Origin: WS-9 sp036274595
GTDB lineage: Bacteria > Eisenbacteria > RBG-16-71-46 > SZUA-252
NCBI GenBank assembly: GCA_036274595.1
Contig: DASUFL010000053.1
Span: 12,538 to 76,537, forward strand
Direction of reading: 5' to 3'
DNA length: 64,000 nucleotides
Shown: one piece after another, positions 36,475 through 44,317 of the stretch
How positions within the stretch are numbered: position 1 is the stretch's first letter
Layout of the letters: the number at the start of each line of letters is the position of its first letter
The notes under the pieces: model-generated
Database searches by the model: none
The model's input: only the letters and a program-made list of their open reading frames with translations
Told to the model about the DNA's origin: nothing
Made by a program: the position numbers and the translations under genes

Positions 36475-36514
36475 GCGCGGCTCAGGTCCTCGGAACGAAC
36501 CAAGAAGGGCATTC

Positions 36515-36588
36515 GGGCCCATAGCTCAGCTGGTGAGAGCATCCGGCTCATAACCGGACGGTCCTTGGTTCAAGTCCAAGTGGGCCCA
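36515..36588 (+). tRNA. tRNA with CAT anticodon (Ile2 or elongator Met)
   Basis: 74 nt, CCA not encoded. Acceptor GGGCCCA/TGGGCCC, discriminator A, anticodon loop CTCATAA in stem TCCGG/CCGGA, T loop TTCAAGT. The GGGCCCATAGCTCAG body resembles lysidine-modified tRNA-Ile2 in many bacteria, but elongator Met cannot be excluded by eye. Confidence 0.9.
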
Positions 36589-36655
36589 TGTGCCGCAATC
36601 ATCACCACGACGTCGTGCGCGGAGCCTCACGGCTCCGCCATCGAATCACCCTCGG

Positions 36656-36731
36656 GGGCGGTTAGCTCAGTTGGGAGAGCGCTGGTATCACAAGCCAGAG
36701 GTCGCAGGTTCAATCCCTGCACCGCCCACCA
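36656..36731 (+). tRNA. tRNA-Val (CAC)
   Basis: 76 nt with encoded CCA. Acceptor GGGCGGT/ACCGCCC, anticodon loop ATCACAA. It follows the CAT tRNA by 67 nt. Confidence 0.93.
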
Positions 36732-36790
36732 TGGACCCGGAGCCGACCCTGCGATGGGGCTCGGCCGAGGCCGGGCCCCACGACCCCGCA

Positions 36791-36824
36791 CGGGGAGCGC
36801 GGACGAACGCGCTCCCCGTTTTTC
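36791..36824 (+). terminator. Rho-independent terminator after tRNA-Val
   Basis: An 11-bp GC stem CGGGGAGCGCG/CGCGCTCCCCG with 6-nt loop followed by TTTTTCTTT. It ends 15 nt before the next start codon, so no promoter fits between them. Confidence 0.8.
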
Positions 36825-36838
36825 TTTGGAGGTGAACG

Positions 36839-37555
36839 TTGCTCCCTGAACTCGATGCGCTGCTCGCGCTGCAGCGCCAGGACTCGCTTCTCTTGGAAGC
36901 GCGACGGAAACGCGATGACATCCCGAGGCGCAAGGAGCTGCTCCGGCTCCAGGTGAATCAAGCGAAGGCCGAGCTGGAGCAGGCCAAGAAGGAGCTCGAG
37001 CAGGCGCGGATCGTACGCCGCGCTGCGGAGAAGGACGTGGAAGGGCTCACGGCCGACTCCGTGAAGCTCGAGCGACAGCTCCACGACGTGAAGACGAACA
37101 AGGAATACCAGGCGATCCTCCACGAGATCGAAGGGATCAAGTCGAAGCGCTCGGACTACGAGACGCGGATCCTCGAATCCTTCGAGCGCGAGGAGAACTT
37201 GACCGCCGGGGTGAAGGCGGCGGAGAAAAGGGTCGCCGGCGAGGAGGCGAAGCTCAAGCAGGGGGAGGAAGATCTGGCGCGCGAGGCAGCCGAGATCGAC
37301 CAGCGGGTCCATTCGATGACGGCCGATCGCGACGCGATCAAGCCGCGCGTTCCCGCCGCGCTCCTGAGCCGGTATGATCGATTGCTCGGCGCGCGGGACG
37401 GGGTCGCGGTGGCGGAGATCAAGAAGGGCGCCTGCGGGGCGTGCTTCAAAGGGCTCACGCCGCACGCGCTCCAGGAGGCCCGCCGCGGCGATCAAATCAA
37501 GGTCTGCGAGGCCTGCGGCCGCATCCTAATCATGACCGAGGCCTCGGTGACGTAG
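36839..37555 (+). CDS. CT398/DUF164-type coiled-coil zinc-ribbon protein
   Basis: 238 residues from TTG 36839, which has a perfect GGAGG 6 nt upstream (36828-36832); no ATG or GTG fits. A long antiparallel coiled coil (about 5-170) is followed by a C4 zinc ribbon: CGACFKGL then CEACGRILI (about 200-232). Homologues exist in most bacterial phyla and have been linked to flagella, T3SS or nucleic-acid contexts without a settled role. The hairpin terminator just upstream means it is expressed by read-through of the tRNA unit or from an unseen promoter. Confidence 0.82.
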   Translation: MLPELDALLALQRQDSLLLEARRKRDDIPRRKELLRLQVNQAKAELEQAKKELEQARIVRRAAEKDVEGLTADSVKLERQLHDVKTNKEYQAILHEIEGIKSKRSDYETRILESFEREENLTAGVKAAEKRVAGEEAKLKQGEEDLAREAAEIDQRVHSMTADRDAIKPRVPAALLSRYDRLLGARDGVAVAEIKKGACGACFKGLTPHALQEARRGDQIKVCEACGRILIMTEASVT

Positions 37556-37573
37556 GCCGTCCCGGCCTCGCTC

Positions 37574-39439
37574 GTGGCCCGGCCGCCGGCGCCCATGGCG
37601 CCCCGGCCGGTCGTCGGTTCCGACCCCAGCCGCAACGGAGTTTCGGCCATTCGCGTTCTTCGTCAGTTATTGCCCTATCTCAAGAGGCACAAGGCCGCGC
37701 TCGTCTTCGGCGCGATCTCGGTGCTGCTCACCAACCTGTTCCAGGTCTGGTCGCCGTGGCTCGTCCGCCGGGCGGTGGATCACCTCCAGCACGGCGTCAC
37801 GCAGGGGACGGTGCTGAGGGACGCGGGGCTCATCCTGCTCGCCGTCACGCTCCAGGGCATCTTCCTCTTCATCATGCGCATGACCGTGATCCGCGCGTCG
37901 CGCACGATGGAGTACGAGCTTCGAAACGATCTCTTCGCCCACGTGGCGCGGCTGCCCGCGGAGACCTACCGCCGGTGGAAGGTGGGGGACCTCCTCTCGC
38001 GCGCCACCAACGACCTCGACGCGGTCCGCAACTTCCTCGGCCCGGGCATCATGTACTTCGCCAACACGCTCGTCATGTTCGTGATGGCGGTCACCTTGAT
38101 GCTCCGGATCGACGTGAAGCTGACGCTCGTCTCCTTGATCCCGCTCCCCATCCTGTCGTTCGTGGTGGCGCGGCTTGGCGGCACCCTTCACAAGCTCTAC
38201 GAGTCGATCCAGGCGCAGTTCTCGACGATGACCGCGAAGGCGCAGGAGACCTTGTCCGGGATTCGCGTCGTGAAGGCGCACGTGGAGGAGGAAGGGGAAT
38301 ACGAGGCGTTCCGGAAGATCCACGAGACGTACCTCGACGAGAACCGGAAGATGATCCGGCTCTGGGCCATGATGTGGCCGATGATGTCGCTCCTCGGCGG
38401 GATCGCCGGCGCGATCGTCCTGTCGGTGGGCGGCGCGCTCGTCGTGCGCGGGACGATCACCCTCGGCGAGATGGTCGCCTTCCAGATCTACCTCGCCATG
38501 CTCATCTGGCCGATGATCGCGCTCGGCTGGGTCTCGAACCTCTTCCAGCGTGGCGCCGCGTCGATGACCCGGATCCAGGTCGTGCTCGATCTCCCGATCG
38601 AGGGTGACGTGGACCCGCCCGGCGTGGAGCCGGTGCCTGGTGCGCGGCAGCCGCGCGCGGTGGCCATGGGCTCGCCGCCCGCGTTCGACGGCTCGATCGA
38701 GTTTCGAGCCGTCGGCTATCGCTACCCGGAGACCGAGCGCTGGGTCCTGCGCGGCTTGGATCTTCGCGTGAAGCCAGGCGAGTCCGTGGCGCTCGTGGGG
38801 CGGACCGGGGCCGGCAAGACGACGCTGCTGCATCTCGTCGAGCGGCTGTTCGAGCCGACGGAAGGCGTGGTGCTGCTCGGCGGCGTTCCCGCCTCGGAGT
38901 GGCCGCGCCGCGCTTTGAGGCGCTCGCTCGGGATCGTGCCGCAGGAGAGCTTCCTCTTCTCCGACACCATCCGCGCGAACATCGGCTTCGGATTCGACGA
39001 CGGCGAGGCCGCGCCCGATGCCGAAGCGGTGGCGCGCCAGGCTGGACTCGGCTCCGATCTCTCGCAGTTCCCGCAGGGACTCGAGACCCTGATCGGCGAG
39101 CGCGGCATCACGCTCTCGGGCGGACAGAAGCAGCGCGTTGCCTTGGCGCGCGCGCTGGCGCTTGGGCGGCGCGCGCTGATCCTCGACGACGCGTTTGCCA
39201 GCGTGGACCCCGGCACCGAGGAGGAGATTCTCGAGACGCTGTTCGGTCTCCCGACCAAGCCGACCATTCTCTTGGCGACACACCGGCGCTCCGCCCTGCT
39301 GCGCGTGGATCGCGTGGTCGTGCTGGACGAGGGGAAGATCGTCGCGAGCGGCACGCACGAGGAGCTCCTTCGCGCGGGCGGGCTCTACGCCGATCTCTAT
39401 CACGAGGAAGAGGTCGTGGAAGAGCTGGAGGCGCTCTAA
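37574..39439 (+). CDS. ABC exporter half-transporter, Asp Walker B subunit
   Basis: 621 residues from GTG. Six transmembrane helices (about 35-320) are fused to an ATPase domain: Walker A GRTGAGKTT (409-417), canonical signature LSGGQKQR, Walker B ALILDDAFASVD with Asp539 in place of the catalytic Glu, and H-loop THRRSA. This combination is that of the YheI/BmrC/TM287 subunit of heterodimeric exporters. It needs the next gene product to form a working pump. Substrate unknown (drug or lipid). Confidence 0.9.
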   Translation: MARPPAPMAPRPVVGSDPSRNGVSAIRVLRQLLPYLKRHKAALVFGAISVLLTNLFQVWSPWLVRRAVDHLQHGVTQGTVLRDAGLILLAVTLQGIFLFIMRMTVIRASRTMEYELRNDLFAHVARLPAETYRRWKVGDLLSRATNDLDAVRNFLGPGIMYFANTLVMFVMAVTLMLRIDVKLTLVSLIPLPILSFVVARLGGTLHKLYESIQAQFSTMTAKAQETLSGIRVVKAHVEEEGEYEAFRKIHETYLDENRKMIRLWAMMWPMMSLLGGIAGAIVLSVGGALVVRGTITLGEMVAFQIYLAMLIWPMIALGWVSNLFQRGAASMTRIQVVLDLPIEGDVDPPGVEPVPGARQPRAVAMGSPPAFDGSIEFRAVGYRYPETERWVLRGLDLRVKPGESVALVGRTGAGKTTLLHLVERLFEPTEGVVLLGGVPASEWPRRALRRSLGIVPQESFLFSDTIRANIGFGFDDGEAAPDAEAVARQAGLGSDLSQFPQGLETLIGERGITLSGGQKQRVALARALALGRRALILDDAFASVDPGTEEEILETLFGLPTKPTILLATHRRSALLRVDRVVVLDEGKIVASGTHEELLRAGGLYADLYHEEEVVEELEAL

Positions 39440-41478
39440 TGGCCGGCCCCTGGGGATCCGCGGCGGACGACGTCGACGCGCAGGGCGCGATCTACGATCG
39501 ACGCCTCGCCGGACGTCTGCTCCACTTCCTCAAGCCGTACAAGAAGGAGGTCCTGGTCTCGGTCCTCCTGCTCGCGGTGCTGTCGGTGCTGGAAATCGCC
39601 GGCCCCTACCTGACCAAAGTCGCGATCGACACCTACGTGAAGCCCGCCGCGCCCGGCGTCGGCGCGGCCGCGGCGGCCGAGGCGGGGACGAAGCTGGGCT
39701 GGCTCGCCCGGATGCTCCCGCACGACACGGTTCAGGGGCTCCTCTTCCTGGCCGTGGGATACGTCCTGGTGCTCGCGGTCGCGTTCGGGCTTCGCTACTG
39801 GCAGACCTACACCATGTCGATGGTGGGGCAGCGGGCCATGCAGGATCTTAGGCTCACGATCTTCCGCCATCTCGGAACGCTGTCGGCGTCGTACTACGAC
39901 ACGCGGCCGGTGGGGCGCATCCTCACCAGGGTCACGCAGGACGTCGCGGTGCTGAACGAATTGTTCGCGCAGGGCGTCGTCGCGGTGATCGGCGACATCT
40001 TCCTCCTGGTAGGCATCGTGGGGGCGATGCTCTGGCTCGACTGGAAGCTCGCGCTCGTGACGCTGACCACCGTGCCTCTGTTGGTGGTGGCGACGGCGGT
40101 GTTCCGCGCGAAGGTCCGCGTGTCCTACCGGCGCGTGCGCACCCGGCTGGCACGGCTGAACGGCTTCCTCCAGGAACATCTTCAGGGGCTCGACATCCTG
40201 AAGGTCTTCAACGTCGAAGCCAAGGAGACGCGGAAGTTCGACCAGGCGAACCGCGATCACTACCTCGCGCACCTGGAGAACATGTTCCACTATGCGGTTT
40301 TCTTCCCGACGGTGGAGCTGATCGGCTCGATCGGGCTGGCGCTGATCCTCTGGTACGGCGGGCTCGGGATCTTGAAGGGCGCGGTCACGTTCGGCGTGGT
40401 CGTCGCGTTCATCCAGTACGTGGATCGCTTCTACCAGCCCGTGCGGGACCTGAGCGAGAAGTACAACGTCTTCCAGTCGGCGATGGTCGCGTCGGAGCGG
40501 ATCTTCGAGCTCCTGGACACGCCGCCGGCGGTGCCGGTGGCGGAGTCGCCGCGCGAGGTCGGCCGGTTGAAGGGCGAGGTCGAGTTCGATCACGTCTGGT
40601 TTGCCTACAAGGACGAGGATTTTGTGCTCCGCGATCTCTCGTTCAAGGTGCGCCCTGGGGAGAAGGTGGCCTTGGTGGGCGCCACCGGGGCGGGGAAGAC
40701 CTCGATCGCCAGCTTGATGACACGGTTCTACGAATTCCAGAAGGGCTCGATCCGGGTCGACGGCGTCGACATCCGCGAGATCGACGAGAAGGGACTGCGG
40801 CGTCAGATCGGGCTCGTGCTGCAGGACGTGTTCTTGTTCGCGGGCACGGTGCGGGAGAACATCGCGTTCGGCGCGCGCGGCGGAGACCCCGGCGCCGTGG
40901 ACCGTGCGCTGGCCGAGGTCGGCGGGGACCGGTTGCACGCGCGACTGCCGAAGGGCCTCGAAGAGGACGTGGGGGAGCGCGGCGCCTACTTCTCGATGGG
41001 CGAGCGGCAGATCCTCGCTTTCGCCCGCGCGCTTCACTACGACCCGAGCATTCTGATTTTGGACGAAGCGACCTCGGCAGTGGACATCGAGACCGAGCGC
41101 GTGATCCAGGCGGCATTGCGGCGGCTCTTGCAGGGGCGGACGTCGTTGGTCATCGCGCACCGGTTGAGCACGATCCTCGACGCCGATCGCATTCTCGTGA
41201 TGCACAAGGGCGAGCTTCGGGAGCAGGGGACGCATACGGAGCTGCTCGCGCGCGGCGGAATCTACAAGCGGCTCTACGAGCTCCAGTATTCGAAGCAGAA
41301 GCCGGTCGAGGTCGGCGTCGCCGCCGATGGCGACCGGAGGCGCGATGACGAGTGGGATAGCGCCGGACTGAGCGACGACGCCGCGGGTCCTGGACCGGGT
41401 GACGACGGTGCGGGTGTCCGCCGCGCCATCGAGGATGACGGCGAGCGCGAGCCCGCGCGATCGCGGGGAACCGAGTGA
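39439..41478 (+). CDS. ABC exporter half-transporter, catalytic Walker B subunit
   Basis: 679 residues, starting on the last base of the previous stop. Six transmembrane helices, then Walker A GATGAGKTS, a degenerate signature FSMGERQ (518-524), and Walker B SILILDEATSAVD with the catalytic Glu543. It is the YheH/BmrD/TM288-type partner: its ATP site works with the intact LSGGQ of the first subunit. An acidic, low-complexity C-terminal tail (about 640-679) is unusual. It overlaps the next GTG by 4 nt. Confidence 0.9.
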   Translation: MAGPWGSAADDVDAQGAIYDRRLAGRLLHFLKPYKKEVLVSVLLLAVLSVLEIAGPYLTKVAIDTYVKPAAPGVGAAAAAEAGTKLGWLARMLPHDTVQGLLFLAVGYVLVLAVAFGLRYWQTYTMSMVGQRAMQDLRLTIFRHLGTLSASYYDTRPVGRILTRVTQDVAVLNELFAQGVVAVIGDIFLLVGIVGAMLWLDWKLALVTLTTVPLLVVATAVFRAKVRVSYRRVRTRLARLNGFLQEHLQGLDILKVFNVEAKETRKFDQANRDHYLAHLENMFHYAVFFPTVELIGSIGLALILWYGGLGILKGAVTFGVVVAFIQYVDRFYQPVRDLSEKYNVFQSAMVASERIFELLDTPPAVPVAESPREVGRLKGEVEFDHVWFAYKDEDFVLRDLSFKVRPGEKVALVGATGAGKTSIASLMTRFYEFQKGSIRVDGVDIREIDEKGLRRQIGLVLQDVFLFAGTVRENIAFGARGGDPGAVDRALAEVGGDRLHARLPKGLEEDVGERGAYFSMGERQILAFARALHYDPSILILDEATSAVDIETERVIQAALRRLLQGRTSLVIAHRLSTILDADRILVMHKGELREQGTHTELLARGGIYKRLYELQYSKQKPVEVGVAADGDRRRDDEWDSAGLSDDAAGPGPGDDGAGVRRAIEDDGEREPARSRGTE

Positions 41479-42662
41479 CGGAGGGCGACTTCTCGAAAGA
41501 GCTGGCCCTCGCGGAATCGGTCGCCCGCGAGGCGGGCGCGCTGTTGAAGGAGAACTTCGGCCGCGAGCAGGAGATCCAGTTCAAGGGGCGGATCGATCTC
41601 GTCACCGAGATGGACCGCCGCGCCGAGGACTTGATCGTGAAGCGGCTCCGGGCCGCCTACCCCGGCGACGACACCTGGGCCGAGGAGGGAAGCGGGAAGC
41701 GGACCGGCGCCGAGCGCGCCTGGGTCGTCGATCCCCTCGACGGCACCACAAACTACGCGCACGAGTACCCGGTCTGGTCGGTCTCCATCGCGTTGGCGGT
41801 TGGTGGCGAGCCCGTCGTCGGCGCCGTCTACAATCCGCTGCTGGACGACATGTACTCCGCGCGACGAGGCGGAGGCGCGATGCTGAACGGCGTGAGGCGG
41901 CGGGTCACTGCGGCGTCCACGCTCGAGAGCGCCATGCTCGCGACCGGCTTCTCCTACGACGTGACCACCCAGGACGATCCCGAGAAGAACAACATCGGGC
42001 CCTTCTCGCGGTTTCTCAGACGTGCCCAGGCGGTACGCCGGGCGGGATCCGCGGCCCTCGCCATCGCGAAGGTCGGCGTCGGACGAACGGATGGATTCTG
42101 GGAAGGTGGCCTCCATGCCTGGGACATGGCCGCGGCGATGTGCGTGGTCGTGGAAGGCGGCGGCCGGGTCACGGACTACAGTGGTGGCGTTCCCGCGCTC
42201 GAGGGTCGCCAACTCGTGGCAACCAATGGCACGGGGCTGCACCAGGCGATGCTCGAGGTGCTCGCGATGCGTGGCGACGCCGTAGGCGGATCAGCCGATG
42301 GGTCGCAGCGGGGTGGTGTCCCCTCGAAGGAAGGCGAGCCGCCCCCCGAGTGGGCCATGCGACAGTACGTGGTCGCGTTCCTGTATCGCGGTCCCAATCC
42401 CGTCGAGGATCCCGAGGAATCCAAGAAGATGATGAAAGGGCACCTCGCGAACATCCAGCGCTTGCACGACGAGGGGAAGATCATCCTCGCGGGGCCCTAT
42501 CTGAGCAAGACGGACCTCCAGGGGTACTTCCTGTTCGACACCGATTCGCTGGAGTCGGCCCAGAGCTGGTGCGACACCGATCCCGCCGTAGCCGCGGGTG
42601 TCTTCCGGGTCGAGCTGCATCCCTGGTACAGCGCCAAGGGGATTGGGATCCGGCAGGGATGA
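41475..42662 (+). CDS. Inositol monophosphatase-family phosphatase fused to a YciI-like domain
   Basis: 395 residues from GTG. Residues 1-265 form an IMPase domain: metal ligands in AEEGSG (Glu70-Glu71), DPLDGTTNY (86-94) and AWDMAAA (Asp217). After a linker (about 268-294), residues 296-392 match YCII-related proteins (MRQYVVAFLYRGP, HLANIQRLHDEGKIILAGP, ending ELHPWYSAKGI). The frame is continuous with no stop or shift. IMPases hydrolyse inositol-1-phosphate, sugar or nucleotide phosphates. YciI domains are poorly understood small ferredoxin-like folds. It lies in an operon with the ABC pair. Confidence 0.87.
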   Translation: MTEGDFSKELALAESVAREAGALLKENFGREQEIQFKGRIDLVTEMDRRAEDLIVKRLRAAYPGDDTWAEEGSGKRTGAERAWVVDPLDGTTNYAHEYPVWSVSIALAVGGEPVVGAVYNPLLDDMYSARRGGGAMLNGVRRRVTAASTLESAMLATGFSYDVTTQDDPEKNNIGPFSRFLRRAQAVRRAGSAALAIAKVGVGRTDGFWEGGLHAWDMAAAMCVVVEGGGRVTDYSGGVPALEGRQLVATNGTGLHQAMLEVLAMRGDAVGGSADGSQRGGVPSKEGEPPPEWAMRQYVVAFLYRGPNPVEDPEESKKMMKGHLANIQRLHDEGKIILAGPYLSKTDLQGYFLFDTDSLESAQSWCDTDPAVAAGVFRVELHPWYSAKGIGIRQG

Positions 42663-42766
42663 CCGACTGAAAGGGAGCGACCGGGTCACACCCTAGGAGC
42701 GCGGCCCGGAACCGCCCAGCCTCCAGGGGAGCGTAGGTCCCGAGACTACGCCTATTGGCTACCTGT

Positions 42767-42775
42767 CCCCCCCCC
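42767..42775 (+). repeat. Poly-C tract of nine, 23 bp before the Rieske gene
   Basis: Nine consecutive C residues in the 136-nt gap before the respiratory module. The surrounding sequence shows no clear promoter. Length variation by slippage is possible but not shown. Confidence 0.6.
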
Positions 42776-42798
42776 GGCACGCGGCGCATCCTACGATC

Positions 42799-43236
42799 GT
42801 GACGGAGCCTGAACTCTCACGACGCTCATTCTTGAACAAGCTTCTCGGCCTCGCGACGTTCGCCTGGCTTGGCTCCGTCGTTTATCCCGTCCTCGAGTAC
42901 CTCAAGACGCCGCCGCAGAGCGAGGCCGACGTCACGAGCGTCGTCGCAGCCAAGATCCAGAACGTAAAGCCCAACAGCGGTCTCGTCTTCCGATTCGGGC
43001 GCGAGCCGGCCATCCTTGTCAGCGGCCCCGACGGAAAGCTTCGAGCCTTCTCCGCCACATGCACGCACCTGCAATGCACCGTCCAGTACCGGACCGATCT
43101 CCAGAGGATCTACTGCGCGTGCCATAACGGCATGTACGACCTGAACGGTCGGAACATCGCGGGACCGCCGCCCCGTCCGCTCACCGAATTTCAGGTCACG
43201 GTGAAGGGGGACGACGTGGTGGTGTCGCGTGCGTGA
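42799..43236 (+). CDS. Rieske 2Fe-2S protein of a quinol-cytochrome c oxidoreductase
   Basis: 145 residues from GTG. The twin-arginine start SRRSFLNKLLG is followed by one membrane anchor (about 12-34) and a Rieske fold: Cys88/His90 in CTHLQC and Cys106/His109 in CACHNG, with Cys93 and Cys108 placed for the usual disulfide. It passes electrons from quinol to the c-type haems. It is 13 nt before cytochrome b. Confidence 0.92.
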   Translation: MTEPELSRRSFLNKLLGLATFAWLGSVVYPVLEYLKTPPQSEADVTSVVAAKIQNVKPNSGLVFRFGREPAILVSGPDGKLRAFSATCTHLQCTVQYRTDLQRIYCACHNGMYDLNGRNIAGPPPRPLTEFQVTVKGDDVVVSRA

Positions 43237-43249
43237 GGGTGGGTGACCG

Positions 43250-44317
43250 ATGAGCGCGCGCCCCCCGGGTCCAATACGCTGGATTCGCGAGCGGCTCAAC
43301 ATCGATCCGCTCATCGAGTTCGCGTCCCACAAGCAGGTGCCGGAGTGGCGTGGATCGTTCTGGTACTACTTCGGCGGCGTCAGCCTCTTCCTCTTCATCG
43401 TCCAGGTTGCCTCCGGGATCCTCCTCCTCATGTACTACCAGCCTGGAGAGAAGACGGCCTACGAGAGCGTGCGCTTCATCGTCGTCAAAGTGAAGTTCGG
43501 GTGGCTGGTCCGCTCCATTCACTCGTGGGCGGCCAACCTCTTCATCCTCTCAGTCTTCATCCACATGTTCTCGGTCTACTTCACGAAGGCGTTCCGCCGG
43601 CCGCGCGAGCTGACCTGGTATTCGGGATTCTTGCTGCTCGCGCTCGCCTTCGGATTTGGGTTCAGCGGATACCTGCTCCCCTGGAACACGCTTGCGTATT
43701 TCGCCACCAAGGTGGGGACCACCATCGTGGCCGTGCTGCCGGTGGTCGGGGGGCCCATCATGGAGCTCCTGCGCGCCGGCAAGGATGTAACGACGGCCAC
43801 GCTGACACGCTTCTACGGCCTCCATGTCGCGATCCTTCCCGCCGCGTTCACCCTGATCCTGGGTCTCCACATGATGTTGATCCAGACCCAGGGCATGCAC
43901 GAACCCGATACGTGGCCCGAGGGGAAGCGGCGCTACATGCCCTTCTTCCCCAACTTCATCCTGCGTGACCTCCTTCTCTGGCTCATCGTGCTCAACATCC
44001 TGGCCATACTGGCGGTCTGGTTTCCATGGGAGCTGGGCTCGAAGGCCGATCCGTTCGGCGCCGCGCCGCAGGGGATCAAGCCGGAGTGGTACTTCCTCTT
44101 CATGTACCAGGGTCTCAAGTACTTTCCCGCCAAGCTCGCGGGCGTGGACGGGGAGATCGTGGGCATCGTCCTTTTCGGCCTGGCAGGACTTCTCTGGTTC
44201 CTCGTTCCCGTCTGGGACGCGCGAACGCCGCGCGGAGCGCGGAACCGCTTCGTCAACTATGTCGGCGTCACGGTGGTCCTGTTCATCATCGTGATGACCA
44301 CGCTGGGACTCCGATGA
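43250..44317 (+). CDS. Cytochrome b of a bc-type complex (b6 and subunit IV parts fused)
   Basis: 355 residues. Haem ligands His91/His105 and His192/His207 fit two bis-His b haems across the membrane. The Qo motif PEWY is present (KPEWYFLF, about residue 278). The N-terminal four helices and the C-terminal part are in one chain, with eight or so helices. It oxidises menaquinol or ubiquinol together with the Rieske protein. Its stop overlaps the 11-haem cytochrome start (ATGA); no cytochrome c1 gene is present. Confidence 0.93.
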   Translation: MSARPPGPIRWIRERLNIDPLIEFASHKQVPEWRGSFWYYFGGVSLFLFIVQVASGILLLMYYQPGEKTAYESVRFIVVKVKFGWLVRSIHSWAANLFILSVFIHMFSVYFTKAFRRPRELTWYSGFLLLALAFGFGFSGYLLPWNTLAYFATKVGTTIVAVLPVVGGPIMELLRAGKDVTTATLTRFYGLHVAILPAAFTLILGLHMMLIQTQGMHEPDTWPEGKRRYMPFFPNFILRDLLLWLIVLNILAILAVWFPWELGSKADPFGAAPQGIKPEWYFLFMYQGLKYFPAKLAGVDGEIVGIVLFGLAGLLWFLVPVWDARTPRGARNRFVNYVGVTVVLFIIVMTTLGLR

